Below, piece after piece: positions 1 to 11,461 of a stretch of 64,000 bases of DNA. The notes below the pieces were generated by a model. The model ran no database searches. It saw only the letters and a program-made list of their open reading frames with translations, and was not told where the DNA came from. The position numbers and the translations under genes are program-made. Source of the DNA: Paraphaeosphaeria minitans (Eukaryota > Ascomycota > Dothideomycetes > Pleosporales > Didymosphaeriaceae). The stretch's first letter is position 1. Each line of letters starts with the position of its first letter. The stretch is taken from assembly GCA_015832175.1 (NCBI GenBank), contig WJXW01000004.1:2232001-2296000 (forward strand), written 5' to 3'.

Positions 1-338
1 AAATAGACAGGTATTTACATATGTTGCGTGGAGGGAGGACGGAAAGTCTACCTAGGCATGGACGGAAATGTCTAAATGTCTGTTTGACGGGAAATATAGT
101 ATCTTACATCAACTTTACGTCGACAGAGCTTGATGCGAGTGGAACAAAATGATGTTTGCCATCTCGCCTTCGGGCTGTATGGTAGGTAATCTCAGCATGC
201 GCCACGCGACATTGGCACTACGCCGCTAATGCACTCGCGTTGGCGTCAATAACCATGCCCATCCCTCAGCCTCAGTGCACACTTGCGACAACACCACCAT
301 GAACAACTGTTCCACGAGACTGAACACGTCCGGAAACC
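1..338. other. Upstream region of the C2H2 gene
   Basis: No gene is supported here. It is presumably the promoter and leader of the zinc-finger gene starting at 339. A short overlapping frame at 275-463 has no recognisable features. Confidence 0.4.
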
Positions 339-1658
339 ATGTTACCCCATCAGTTATCTCATCAGTTATCAAGAGAAGAAAATTTAGCCGAATCTCTCGA
401 CCAAAGTTCGGCCACCCGCGATGTTTTCAGTGCAGTCAGCCCATCGCCACACTATTCGACTGATTGCATTCCCTCTCTCTCGTATCAGTTTTCGGATCTG
501 CCCGTGCTTGGACTCAACAGCCATGTGGTAGATTACAGTAATATGGTCGACACACGTATTCTGGATACGGATTCACCTTGGACACCTCTCGGAGTTACAG
601 CGTTCGAGGACATGGACAGGCTCAGCCTAAGCACCTTTGACCCTCTGGGAGATTGGGAACCGCATTTTACGATGCCTGGTCTGACTGACCATCCAAATCG
701 GGATCTGAATTTCTCTCCTACTCTATTTAAGGCTGTACCTCCTTCTACGAGCAGTATACACACTGAGCCATTCTATCCGGCTTCTGCACCTACCCCTCAT
801 CGGGGCTGGGATTCCCTGACACCACAACCTTATTCCTTGGATTTCAGCGACAATACATCTCAGGCCTTCAATTTTTCGGTTGGTGACGAGATGTATTCAA
901 TGTCATCGCGATCTTTGATGCCCGAAACTATACCGGAAATGCCACGTCGCTCAGAAACGTGGAGCGCTAGTACGGGCAAGCCTGCGCGCATACGTTGTCA
1001 AGAGGGAGATTGCAACAAGGATTTCACATTGCGCAAAGATCTGAAGCGACACATTCGTGCTATTCATGACCGCAAAACATGGGAGTGCGAGTATCCCGAT
1101 TGTAGTCGGGCGAGTAGGGGGTTTTCAAGGAAGGATAAATTGGTTTCACACATGCGCACACACAGCGAGGCAAGGCGTTCAGGATCTCAGACTGAGTACT
1201 CAAAACACCGGGTTAGCACAACAACAGATGCCCCGACAAAAGATTATACTGCACGTGACTATGACACGACCCCGCACAAAATACACATTCGATCAGACCT
1301 TCAAGAGGAGGACGACCGCTCATCAAGATACCGAGAGTCAAAATCATACATCTGCACCGCCTCTGGGTGTGGGCGGTATTTTATCAAACAACACGACCTT
1401 GCAAGACACGAAAGGACGATGCACACAGAACAAAACCCGAGGAGTGGATACCGATGTACTTTCAAGGACTGTTCCAAACGCGATAAGATTTTCAATCGTC
1501 TCGACAACTTCAAGATACACTTGAGGGAGCAACACAAGCTGGACGATGTGCAGCCCTTTGTGGAGCGGTCTTCCAGGATGAATGCTGAGAGCCACGGGAA
1601 CGCTCCGTTCGACGTCACTACGCCGGAAGCGTTCTCGAAGAAGATGCAATTGGGCTGA
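339..1658 (+). CDS. C2H2 zinc-finger protein, probable transcription factor
   Basis: Single-exon gene of 439 residues starting at the ATG at 339. Residues 1-215 are low-complexity, rich in Ser, Pro and Thr with acidic patches, and look like an activation or regulatory region. Four C2H2 fingers follow in two pairs: about 220-243 and 250-274, then 339-362 and 373-399. Each has a Cys-x4-Cys-type start and a His-x3/4-His end, for example RCQEGDC...HIRAIH. The pairs are separated by a charged linker of about 65 residues. This layout is common in fungal regulators of unknown targets. Nuclear DNA binding is inferred from the fingers; targets cannot be named. The next gene is about 550 bp away on the other strand. 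Confidence 0.85.
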   Translation: MLPHQLSHQLSREENLAESLDQSSATRDVFSAVSPSPHYSTDCIPSLSYQFSDLPVLGLNSHVVDYSNMVDTRILDTDSPWTPLGVTAFEDMDRLSLSTFDPLGDWEPHFTMPGLTDHPNRDLNFSPTLFKAVPPSTSSIHTEPFYPASAPTPHRGWDSLTPQPYSLDFSDNTSQAFNFSVGDEMYSMSSRSLMPETIPEMPRRSETWSASTGKPARIRCQEGDCNKDFTLRKDLKRHIRAIHDRKTWECEYPDCSRASRGFSRKDKLVSHMRTHSEARRSGSQTEYSKHRVSTTTDAPTKDYTARDYDTTPHKIHIRSDLQEEDDRSSRYRESKSYICTASGCGRYFIKQHDLARHERTMHTEQNPRSGYRCTFKDCSKRDKIFNRLDNFKIHLREQHKLDDVQPFVERSSRMNAESHGNAPFDVTTPEAFSKKMQLG

Positions 1659-2214
1659 GAGGTTTCGGTTTCGCAATATACGTTAGCTCATAGAACAGGA
1701 ACTAAAGACTTTCTTTTAAGCTTTTACTACACGCAGTGAAATATATGCCTTGGCATAGGCCTTCTACTGCCGCAGTCGCCACCCTTTCATTTGAAAATAT
1801 CACTTTACCTTCATGGATAAGTTTGACGACTTACCACATCTTTACGGGTGGCAACGTATAAATCCAACCCTATGCACATAGAACCATAACGTCCGTACAA
1901 ATCCCACTGTTCCCGCAAGCACCAATAAGTACATGGAAGTTTGCTCGACGACTGATCAGCTCTGTATAGAAATACAAGCTTCAGTGCTTTGCAGTTGGCG
2001 AAAAATAACGATCGCGGACGTGGAAGTCTTATGGAAGGGAAGAATTGACATGCAAAGCGTTTGGCATGCATGCTTGTGTAGATATGTTCTTATGTACCTA
2101 TCCCATGAACCCCGACCCGTAGGTCCGTCTGACAATGAATTTGCAGCTCCAACTTGTGTACGAGAAAATAAATCATGTTCCGGTTTTCGCACCAAACTGC
2201 GCCTAACCACACCA
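1659..2214. other. Convergent intergenic region
   Basis: Lies between the 3' ends of the C2H2 gene (+) and the uncharacterised gene (-). Short frames here show no family features. It should hold both 3' ends. Confidence 0.4.
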
Positions 2215-3859
2215 CTAAAAGCCCACATCATCCTCCTCATCTCCCGCATCCGCCGCGCCATCCTCCGCATAATTCAGCCCAAGGTAATCAACAGCATGCA
2301 ACGTCCCGGTAGTACCTTTGATCGCGGCCCCAGCCAATGAGATCCCATGCACTAAATACCCAGCCACGTCATACGGATGCGCGAGGAAGTTCCTCAGCCA
2401 TGCCTCACGCGCGGGTATTCCGGTCCAGTTGATGGCAATAAAACACCGATGCGATGATCCGGCAGACCATAGCGGTCCAAAAGGCTGCGCGATACTCGGC
2501 GCGTTGGGATCCGAAGGCTGCATGGTGCTGGGTGTGGCAAGTTAGCTGGGATCGCCCGCGGTGAGAAAAATGGGGGGGGGGAACGCGACATACGCAAGGA
2601 ATTTGTTTAGATACCACTCGAAAGCTGCTCTTGCGACATTCGATAGGGGTTTCGAAAAGTCGAATGTGATCAGCTCGACGACAGTGTTGTCATCCCAGTC
2701 AGGTGTCTCTTGCATCGGGAAGGATATGAACTCGGGTTCGCGCGTGGTCAGAGACAGGTCGTTGGTTGGAGAGAGCTTCTCCGAGAGAAGTGCCTCGAAG
2801 TGCATGTAGCTCCTTTCCTGTTTCCACGCTGAAGAGATGCGATTAGTAGCTGCATTCGCGTTACAAGGACAATCTCACCTGCGATGATGATTACAGTTTG
2901 TGGATTGTGCTTTTCTTTGCACCAATGGAGGGTTTCCAGTCCACGGTGGATCGCACAATCCCCTTTGAGATCCCCGTCGGCGTGTTCCTGGGCGAAGCGG
3001 ATCGTGGTTATGCTGAAGCATTTGCTGTGAGTACCGGTAGACGGGTGATCAGCCTCATTGCGATTGAAGCAGTCCGCATCAGCTACGTGTTCCATGGGTC
3101 GAAAAATGATGCCTTGAGGCCGTGCTGTGACACCAAGCTCTGATTCGTCACAGGAGACATCGCCGTAAAGACGAGGGTCGACACGGAGTATTCCTGCAGT
3201 GTCAATCGGGAATGGGAGTTTTGGTGCATCTGAGTCGTTAAACACAACGAATCGGTCCACACTAATGACCTGGCTCTGCACAGTATACTGCGGTGCATCA
3301 ATGCTGGAGTTTCGGGCCGCGGAAAGCAGGCTCCTCGTCTCGGTAGTCACTCCCAAGAATGAAGCGGCCTTCTCGTCGTTTTCCGACGCGAAGGCAACTG
3401 CGTGTGGGCACCAAAGGTCTTTTAAAGCCCTTTCGAACTTAGCCATGTTTGCAGCCGATGGCCTCGGGTCGAACTCGTAGAGACTCAAGTGGAGATTCGC
3501 ATTGTTGACAAGAAAATCGAATGGTCCCTCGGAAAAACTGTAAACGCGCGGAGGACACTCAAGGAACGGAACCAGTAATCCGACGCCTATAGTTGACTCG
3601 AGGAAATGTCTGTGGCCCTGAGCATCCTTGTGGACTACACAGAGGTGAGCGGCGACATGGGAAGATCAATTCTTTGCTCACCCGAAAATATCCAGTACTC
3701 CTGGTTCGATACTTGTTTTGACACGTAACATGCACGAACTCCTTCACAGCGAGTAACATATTGAAGGGCGGCGTGGCGAACTCGGTTCGCGAAGCTATCT
3801 TGGACTCTTTGGGCGCGGTCGTAGATCAGAGTGAACTGGATCGCGTTGAGTAATGCCAT
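2215..3859 (-). CDS. Uncharacterised protein, possible duplicated dimeric alpha/beta-barrel (ABM-like) fold
   Basis: Four exons on the minus strand: complement(join(2215..2527, 2594..2828, 2879..3634, 3682..3859)), 493 residues. Introns are 66, 50 and 47 nt, have GT-AG ends and keep the frame open; the 50-nt intron has a clear CTAATC branch site. An in-frame ATG at 3892 would add 11 residues. I do not recognise the family with certainty. The N-terminus (MALLNAIQF...GVRACYVS...YWIFSVHKDAQGHRHFLES) has the strand-helix-strand rhythm of antibiotic-biosynthesis-monooxygenase-like domains. A second similar unit may lie near residues 290-340 (TVIIIAAWKQERSYMHFEAL). The C-terminal tail is acidic. 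There is no signal peptide. The ABM idea is an inference from pattern only; the exon structure is better supported than the function. Confidence 0.6.
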
Positions 3860-4348
3860 ATCAGTGCAGTGGAACAATGGCACACAGTACAATTATTAAG
3901 GTGAACCGCTGTCGGTGGGGCTGACGCAACGATGAGGCGTAGTCGAACAAAGGTGTGATGCCAAGAACTTACGATGCGCAATAAGCAAGAGGTGGCTGGC
4001 CCCCACGAATGGTTTGGCGCAGATCGATCGCTTTGGCGCCAGGATTCTTGCCCCAGACACATGGAAATGTTGGTGCCAAAGTGTGGCGCTTCCAAATCAC
4101 GTGAGTCGTCAAGGCCTGGGCCTGGGATCGAAATGCGAGTGGAAACATCATAACAATCATTTCTCATTTTTTTCGTGCACGTCTAGCGAAGGCATCATGC
4201 CGTCTTCCCAATAGCCAATACTTGATTCACACCACCGCCCGTCTACCTTACGCACCGTACTATCGTCATCCGTCCGGACGCGGGTTCGGGTGCTTGTCGC
4301 GAGGGCAGAGCATCAGCGTGGCAAGACTCAGCCAGGAAAGCGAGGCAT
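3860..4348. other. Intergenic: promoter of the 2215-3859 gene and 3' region of ndk1
   Basis: Both flanking genes are on the minus strand, so this contains the upstream region of one and the 3' end of the other. No coding signal was found. Confidence 0.4.
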
Positions 4349-5030
4349 CTATTTCTCGTAGACCCAGTCGTGCTGGCTCTGCTTCCAGGTCTGGACCTCG
4401 CCCTCCTTGAACCAGAGAGCAATCTCCTTCTTGGCGTTCTCGACGGAATCGGAGCCGTGGCAGACGTTGCGGCCAACATCCTGTTGCCCTGGTTAGCCTC
4501 GTTCGGAGACATATTACATCCTAGGACATATGCTGCTCGGCAGAAATTGTGTACGTACGATGGCGAAGTCACCACGGATGGTTCCAGGCTCGGAAGCGAG
4601 GGGGTTGGTGGCACCGAGGATCTTGCGGCCAGTCTTGACGGCATCACGGCCCTCCCAGACCATGGCGCAGATGGGGCCGCTGCCCATGTAAGCGATGAGT
4701 CCCGGGAAGAAGGGCTTCTCGGCGAGATCGGCATAGTGCTTCTCGAGGTGCTCCTTTGACGCGGTGGTGAGCTTGATGGCGGCAAGCTTGAAGCCACGGC
4801 TCTCAAAGCGAGAAATGATGGGGCCGATGAGGCCGCGCTGGTGAATGGGTCAGCCTCTTCATTCAAAAACCAGGAGCGGGGACATGAAGAATGGGAGGGG
4901 CGAAGAAGGAATGGAAGGAGCGTACCTGGACGCCGTCAGGCTTGATGGCGATGAAGCTGTGCACATGTCAGTATACGCTGAGCGGCACTGATGAGCTGCC
5001 AATTGGCACATACGTTTGCTCGTTAGACAT
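4349..5030 (-). CDS. ndk1: Nucleoside diphosphate kinase
   Basis: Four exons: complement(join(4349..4480, 4559..4837, 4926..4956, 5014..5030)), 152 residues, the normal family length. It transfers the gamma phosphate from ATP to other NDPs through a phospho-histidine and balances nucleotide pools. The protein starts [19 protein letters not shown] and has the active-site motif NVCHGSDS with the catalytic His. It ends WVYEK, as in other fungal NDKs. The first exon is only 17 nt, so start-codon prediction easily fails here. A long reading frame over 4243-4866 on the same strand is a shadow. It is transcribed divergently from the glucosidase II gene with 433 bp between the start codons. Confidence 0.96.
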
Positions 5031-5463
5031 GTTTGGTGCTGTGTCGAGATGTGTTGACTGGGGGGAAAGAAGAGAGGTGGGTGTGCTGAGGACTGGCAAA
5101 ATATTGGGCGCTACTATGGTGGGGTTGGAATTGGCGGGGCACCAGCTCACCGCGCATTGGTTTGCACAACCCTTGCATAACTGTGTGAAGAAGAGTACGC
5201 GCAGCAGAACGGTTATCGCGCAGCTGAATTGACTGAACATTCGCATGGCTCTCCACACTGAACAAAGACTCTGCAAATACTCACATGGGATGATTCGAGG
5301 CGGTCAACTATGTGGGCTTGAGGGACCCTGCTGTCCAGAGTAAGGATAGCGCGGGCGCTTACCTAAGTCGGATTAATGCTACACCTGGCGTTTCGAGGAC
5401 AGCATGGCTGAGGTGACAGACAGCTGCGCGTAGTTCTTGTGCGAGCAGCTGGAGGACTACAAC
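5031..5463. promoter_or_regulatory. Divergent promoter region, ndk1 and glucosidase II alpha
   Basis: 433 bp separate the two start codons and must carry both promoters. No specific operator was identified by eye. Confidence 0.5.
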
Positions 5464-8400
5464 ATGCTGCAATTAAGAGGCGATTTTAGTCCCCGGTGGG
5501 CAGCCGTCCTCCTCCTATGGGCGGCGCTGTGCTGCCTTTTCGTCCCTGCAGGTACGTGCAAGCTGTGACGCGAGCTCTCCGGCCTTCAAGCCCCATTGCG
5601 TGCCTCTCGACCACCTCTGTAAACTCTAACAACCTCGACAGCCACGGTGAAGCATGAGAACTTCAAAACATGTGACCAGTCCGGCTTCTGTAAGCGCAAT
5701 CGTCAGTTCGCCGATGCGGCCACAGCCACGAGCGCCTGGACCTCGCCGTACACCGTCGACCCTGCCACGATAACCTTCAAAGACGGAGAGCTACACGCCA
5801 CAGTTCTCAAGACGCTGGGAGATGGCGCGGAGAAGGTCGAGCTTCCTCTGACCGTCACGTTTCTCGACTCCGGAGTTGCGCGCGTTACGTTGGACGAGGC
5901 GAAGCGGCTGAAGGGTGACATTACTCTCCGACACGACAGCAAGGCCCGAAAGGAACGATACAACGAGGCTGGAAAGTGGGCACTGGTTGGTGGATTGAAG
6001 GTCGCTGACGGTGCTGCACTTAGCGAGACGGTCGATGAGGGGTACACCAAGGTCTTCTACGGCGAGGGAAGCAAGCACCAGGCTGTCATACAACACGCAC
6101 CTTTTGGCATTGAATTTCAGAGGGACGGAGAGACACAAGTCAAGTTCAACGAGCGCGGCCTGCTGAACCTCGAGCATTGGCGACCAAAGACAGAGAAGCC
6201 GACTGAGGAGAAGAAGGAAGGCGAAGAGGAGACCCAGGCAGATGAGAAGAAAGAAGAGGTTGCTGGCGAAGACGAGAACACGTGGTGGGACGAGACTTTT
6301 GGCGGAGCTACCGACTCAAAACCCAGGGGCCCAGAAGCGATTGCTCTGGATATTACCTTCCCGGGTTACGACCATGTTTTTGGCATCCCTGAGCATGCCG
6401 CCAGCCTGTCGTTGAAGACCACCAGGTGAGCAGCATAGCATCTACCCGGTGTGAAAACCCTAACAAACTACTAGGGGCGGTGATGGAGCATACAGTGAGC
6501 CTTACCGACTGTACAACGCCGACGTCTTCGAGTACGAGATGGACAGCCCCATGACGCTCTATGGGGCCATTCCCTTCATGCAAGCCCACCGCAAGGGCTC
6601 GACTGTCGGTGTTTTCTGGCTCAACGCCGCTGAGACATGGATCGATGTGGTCAAGGCCAAGTCGAGTGCGAATCCTCTTGCACTGGGTGTGAAGGGCCTC
6701 ACCGACACTCAGACTCATTGGATCTCCGAGAGCGGCCAGTTGGACGTATTCGTGTTTTTGGGGCCCACCCCGCAGGACCTCACTCGACAGTATGGCGAGC
6801 TCACTGGGTACACCGCTATGCCCCAGTCCTTCGCCATTGCCTACCACCAGTGCCGGTGGAACTACGTCACCGACGAAGATGTCAAGGACGTCGATCGCAA
6901 GTTCGACAAGTACAAGATCCCGTACGATGTCATCTGGCTTGACATTGAATACACACAAGAGAAGAAGTACTTCACCTGGGATCCTCTGACCTTCGTCAAC
7001 CCTGATAAGATGGGCAAGCAGCTGGACAAGAGCGACAGGAAGCTTGTTGTCATCATTGACCCACATATCAAGAACACGGATAACTACCCAGTTATTGACG
7101 AGCTAAAGAAGAAGGATCTTGCTGTGAAGAACAAAGAAGGCAACCAATACGAGGGTTGGTGCTGGCCAGGCAGCTCCATGTGGATCGATTGCTTCAACCC
7201 CGCCGCCATCTCCTGGTGGAAGGGCCTCTTCAAGTATGACAGCTTCAAGGGAACGCTCCCCAACACATTCATCTGGAACGACATGAACGAGCCTTCCGTC
7301 TTCAACGGGCCTGAGACAACTATGCCCAAGGACAACATCCACTTCGGTGGTTGGGAGCATCGCGACGTGCACAACATCAACGGCATGACTTTCCACAACG
7401 CAACCTACCAGGCCATTGCCGAGCGCAAGAAGGGAGAACTTCGCCGCCCATTCGTACTGACGCGTTCCTTCTACTCTGGCAGCCAGCGTTCCGCTGCCAT
7501 GTGGACTGGCGACAACCTTGCGGAATGGTCCCATCTGGAGGCGTCTCTTCCCATGATCTTGAACCAGGGTATCTCCGGCTTCCCGTTCGCCGGCGCTGAT
7601 GTTGGCGGTTTCTTCGGTAACCCTAGTAAAGAGTTGTTGACGCGATGGTATCAGGCTGGAATCTACTACCCTTTCTTCCGCGGCCACGCCCACATCGACA
7701 CACGCCGCCGCGAACCATACATTCCTGGCGCGCCATACACCGAGATCATCACCCAGGCGCTCAGGCTCCGATACCAGCTTCTACCCGTGTGGTACACTGC
7801 CTTCCGCGAGGCACACACTACCGGTGCCCCTATCGTCCGACCGAACTTCTACGTCCACCCGGAGGATGAGAGAGGTTTTGCTATTGACGACCAGTTGTAC
7901 ATTGGATCCGCAGGCTTGCTTGCTAAGCCAGTCACCAAGGAGGGCGCCACGAGTGTAGACGTGTACCTCTCAGACGACCAACCGTACTTCGATTACTTTG
8001 ACTACACGCGCTACCAGGGTGCAGGCACACATACCGTCCCCGCGCCGCTCGAAAAGATCCCTCTACTCATGCAGGGCGGCCACATCATCCCGCGCCGCGA
8101 CCGACCCCGCCGCTCGAGCGGTCTCATGAAGTTCGATCCCTTTACTCTTGTCGTCGTGCTCGACAAGGACAACGCCGCCAAGGGTGAACTCTACCTCGAT
8201 GACGGCGAGACCTTCGACTACGAGGTCGGCGTGTACATCCACCGCCGTTTCGCGTTCGACGGCAAGCGCAGCATTCTGACCTCTACCAACGCCGTGCCCG
8301 TGGGTGCAAAGTCTACCGCCAAGCTGGAGGCCTACCTCAAGAGCATGAGCAAGGTCCGCGTCGAGAAGGTCATCGTTGTTGGTGCGCCAAAGGCGTGGAA

Positions 8401-8566
8401 GGACAAGACGGAGGTCGTGGTCATGGAAGAGGGTGCGAAGGAAAGCGCGAGGAGGAGGACGGTCGCCATGGAGTTCCACGCTGGGAGCGGGAGGCAGGCG
8501 AACTGGGCTGTCGTGCGGGACCCGAAGGTGGGCATTGGGCGCGGGTGGAAGATTGGCTTCTCGTAG
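5464..8566 (+). CDS. Glucosidase II alpha subunit (GH31)
   Basis: Three exons: join(5464..5551, 5642..6425, 6475..8566), 987 residues. It cleaves the two inner alpha-1,3-linked glucoses from N-glycans in the ER lumen, controlling the calnexin cycle, and works with a beta subunit that carries the ER-retention signal. Residues 1-29, encoded by exon 1, form a hydrophobic signal peptide. The early segment KTCDQSGFCKRNR is typical of this subfamily. An acidic Glu/Lys-rich insertion lies near residues 200-240. The GH31 nucleophile is Asp560 in IWNDMNEPSVF, and the acid/base region follows at WTGDNLAEW. Length and architecture match fungal ROT2/Gls2 proteins. The CDS runs to a stop just before 8567 with no HDEL, as expected for the alpha chain. 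Confidence 0.96.
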
Positions 8567-9129
8567 ATAGTGAAAAGGATTATATGAGGGATGCGGAGTT
8601 GTGTCAGAGCAGAGAAGCGCACTGGAATATGATGTTGTGTACAGTACGAGGCTGGTCGCGCTGGGCCTAGTGCTCTGGCTGTGGGGAAAAGCACATCATG
8701 ATGCGTGAGGTGTAGACATAGGTTTGGAGTTGTGATTAGCATTGCATGGCATTCTTTCGTTCAAAGCTGGCTGCTCTCTCTACTTCAGACTAGTCGTGTG
8801 CGCCTAACCTATTATGTATCAAAATAGCGCTAGTGCCGTGCACAGGCCATTCACTAATCGCGGTGACCGTGAACGGGAACGGCTGTAATCAGCACCTAAC
8901 CTTTTTATTGCCCGATTAGGAAGTTTGGCAGCTGGGCTCTCATCGCTCTTAGAATGTTGATCTCTCCACGTGTTTTGGCTAAGAATCCGGACTGGCCTCT
9001 GGGGTAAGTCCCGACTACATCGGGTTTTGGCGTCTCTAATCCTAACTTCAAGGCGAAACATTCTATAACAGCGACCACGACGCCTTCTCTGGCATCCTCT
9101 AGAATGCCATCACATCCAATCGTACTAGT
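8567..9129. other. Convergent intergenic region
   Basis: Lies between the 3' ends of the glucosidase II gene (+) and the MFS transporter gene (-). No coding or RNA signal was found. Confidence 0.4.
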
Positions 9130-11077
9130 CTACTTATCCTTCTGGTCCATCAATGTAGTCTCCATCATGACCTCGTGCTCCAGCTCCTTGGTATCTACCG
9201 TCGCCTCACCCTTTCTGACCGCCTCTACATCCGGAACAGCAGAGTGCTTTTCGCCTTCGAAGATCGCGTCGATCTCTTCGAGAGTTTTACCTTTGGTCTC
9301 GACCCAGTATACGGCCTGTTTGGAATCAGCAAGTGGAGATGGAGGATGTGGGGCATACGTACGATGATGACTGCGATAATGATGTCCCACGAGCCGTTTA
9401 CCATGTATATTTTCCATCCGATGTTCTCGATACCAATCGGCATGACGAACACTAACACGCAGCTGCGCTAGCATCAGCAAATACACACAGTTGTCTCTGT
9501 CCCACCGCCCACTTACGCGAAAGCATTCAGCGCGAACTGCGAAAACGCCAACCCATTTGCGCGGATCGAGTAGTTCATGACCTCCGGCGGGTACAGATAC
9601 ATCAGCGGCGTCCACGCGATTGAGTAGAATCCCTGGAAAAGAAACATGACTGCGACATCGCCGTAGATCAGGCTCTTGGACGCACCATCGGGGTCGTCGG
9701 CGTACAACTTCGAGAGGCCACCGATCACGAAGAGGCAGATCACGAGGAGGGATTGGGAGAGGAGCGCGGTGGATTTGCGGCCCCATTTCGCGGCGAGGTG
9801 GGTTCCGGCGAGGGCGCAGCCCAGACACCACACATTCAAGACGACGTTCTGTCTGCATCAGCAAGTCAAGTCCGGATTGTTCAAGACCCTGCTACATGGG
9901 CCTTGCAATAGATCGATTCGCTTGTCTGGGAGATACAATTCCGATGTGAGTGAGGACCAGGAAATGAGGACGCACCGCTTTCAATTGATCGTTCGCGTTC
10001 GTGATTCCAGCCGTGTTGAGCTCCGAACCGAGGTAGTAGGAGGCAATGATGTTACCAGCGACGCACGAAAATGGTCCCGCGGACATGCCTATCAGCAGAC
10101 GTTTGCGGGCGACGGGCGTCTTGAAGATCTCTTTCGGGCTCATGCTGCGCCCTTCTTTCTTCTCCCACTCTAGCGTGTCGAGGATCTCCTTATACACTAT
10201 TAGTACGATTGGGTTGGAGAGATCGCCGTCGGCATTGGTTTGTGCGACAGCTAATCGGGCTTCCTCGTAGAAGCCTTCGTGGACGAGCCATCGAGGTGAT
10301 TCGGGTCTGACGATGTCATCAATCTTGCTCAGTCATGGGGATAGTGTGTTGAGTCCTTACATGAAGGGCAGTAGGATTATGCACAACACGGAGAAGATGG
10401 CCTGGAACAGTGACGGCGCTCTCCACGCCCAGGTTGACTGCCATTGACCTGTGCCTAATGTGATTCCAGCAGCGAGGAGTGCACCAACGCTGCGCGCGTT
10501 AGTCCTCTAAAGTCACTTCCGCAGAACCACAGCTTACTAATAGAAGTCGTTCAATAGTCCCACGCCCCAAGCGCGCCATCGGCTAGGAAACGTCTCGGAA
10601 AGATACACCCCAGAAGCTATGCCTGCAATGATTGATCCAAACCCGAGGATGATGCGCGCAACGACGAACATGGCGATATTCTGCGCAGCAGTCTGGAGGA
10701 TGACGCCGACGATGGTAAGTAGACACCCCCAGAAGATAGTGGGACGTCTCCCAAGGCGGTCGGCCATGACACCTGAGAAGATAGGTCCGAAGAAGCCACC
10801 GATGAATACAGAGCCAGTGTTGAGGCCAGTGGTCGCGGCGTTCAGGTTGAAGTAATCAGTATAAGAAGGCAGAATATTGAGGCCGTTGAGCATCGACCCG
10901 TCGTATCCTCCGGTCTGTGATGAGTCCTACTTCAGCATTTGCGATTATCAAGACTATGATACTGAGGCTCACAGTAGACTGCACAATCGAACAGAGCATC
11001 AGTAGCACTGCCACCGTCGTGGTTGACTTCGGCACCCAGCAAGGAAGCCACGTTCCCGTGGGCGATTTTCGTAACAT
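9130..11077 (-). CDS. MFS sugar-type transporter
   Basis: Seven exons: complement(join(9130..9315, 9363..9462, 9517..9848, 9976..10306, 10361..10489, 10538..10914, 10973..11077)), 519 residues. Introns are 47-58 nt except one of 127 nt. It belongs to the sugar porter branch of the major facilitator superfamily in the plasma membrane. Diagnostic motifs are GGYDGSMLNGLN in the first transmembrane segment, GVMADRLGRRP between segments 2 and 3, the PESPRWL motif before the central loop, and VETKGKTLEEIDAIFEG after the last segment. Multiple hydrophobic segments fit 12 TM helices. It resembles fungal lactose- or hexose-type permeases, but the substrate cannot be read from sequence. It is divergent from the M81 peptidase gene (384 bp), which may mean co-regulation. 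The start at 11077 is the likeliest ATG; one in-frame start lies further upstream. Confidence 0.9.
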
Positions 11078-11461
11078 GGTCGTCAAAACTGGAAACGCGC
11101 AACACGAGCATACACAATTGTGGCGTAGACAAGCAATGTCCGTCGTCCTGGGCATTGCTTGTTATACATGCAAGTCGCGGAGCCATTCTGGAACGATGCA
11201 ACGCAGATGGCGGGGTCCACAACGTAGCGTTATCTGGACGGAAGCACCTGCCGAAATTGTGTTGATACGGGTGATTAGGTAGACGCGTTAACGGGATAAG
11301 TTATCTCATCTCTAACCTGAATTAACGTAGCCGTGGTTCCGTATCAGCGGCAGTTACCCCGCTTATCTTCCACGAAGTTGGGATCTGCAGCGCTCACGTG
11401 CTCATGAAGAGGAAACCGCTTGCTGAGATTCTGACTTTCGTCTTCAGTAATCGATGGAGCG
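11078..11461. promoter_or_regulatory. Divergent promoter, MFS transporter and M81 peptidase
   Basis: The 384 bp between the two start codons is the only space for both promoters. No motif is assigned. Confidence 0.5.

Noticed and set aside
4243..4866. 207-residue minus-strand frame over the ndk1 gene
   Set aside because: It is Ser/Arg/Pro-rich and reads through two ndk1 introns; the spliced NDK frame is clear on the same strand.
6353..7066. 237-residue minus-strand frame opposite the glucosidase II gene
   Set aside because: It is the complement of well-conserved GH31 coding sequence and has no features of its own.
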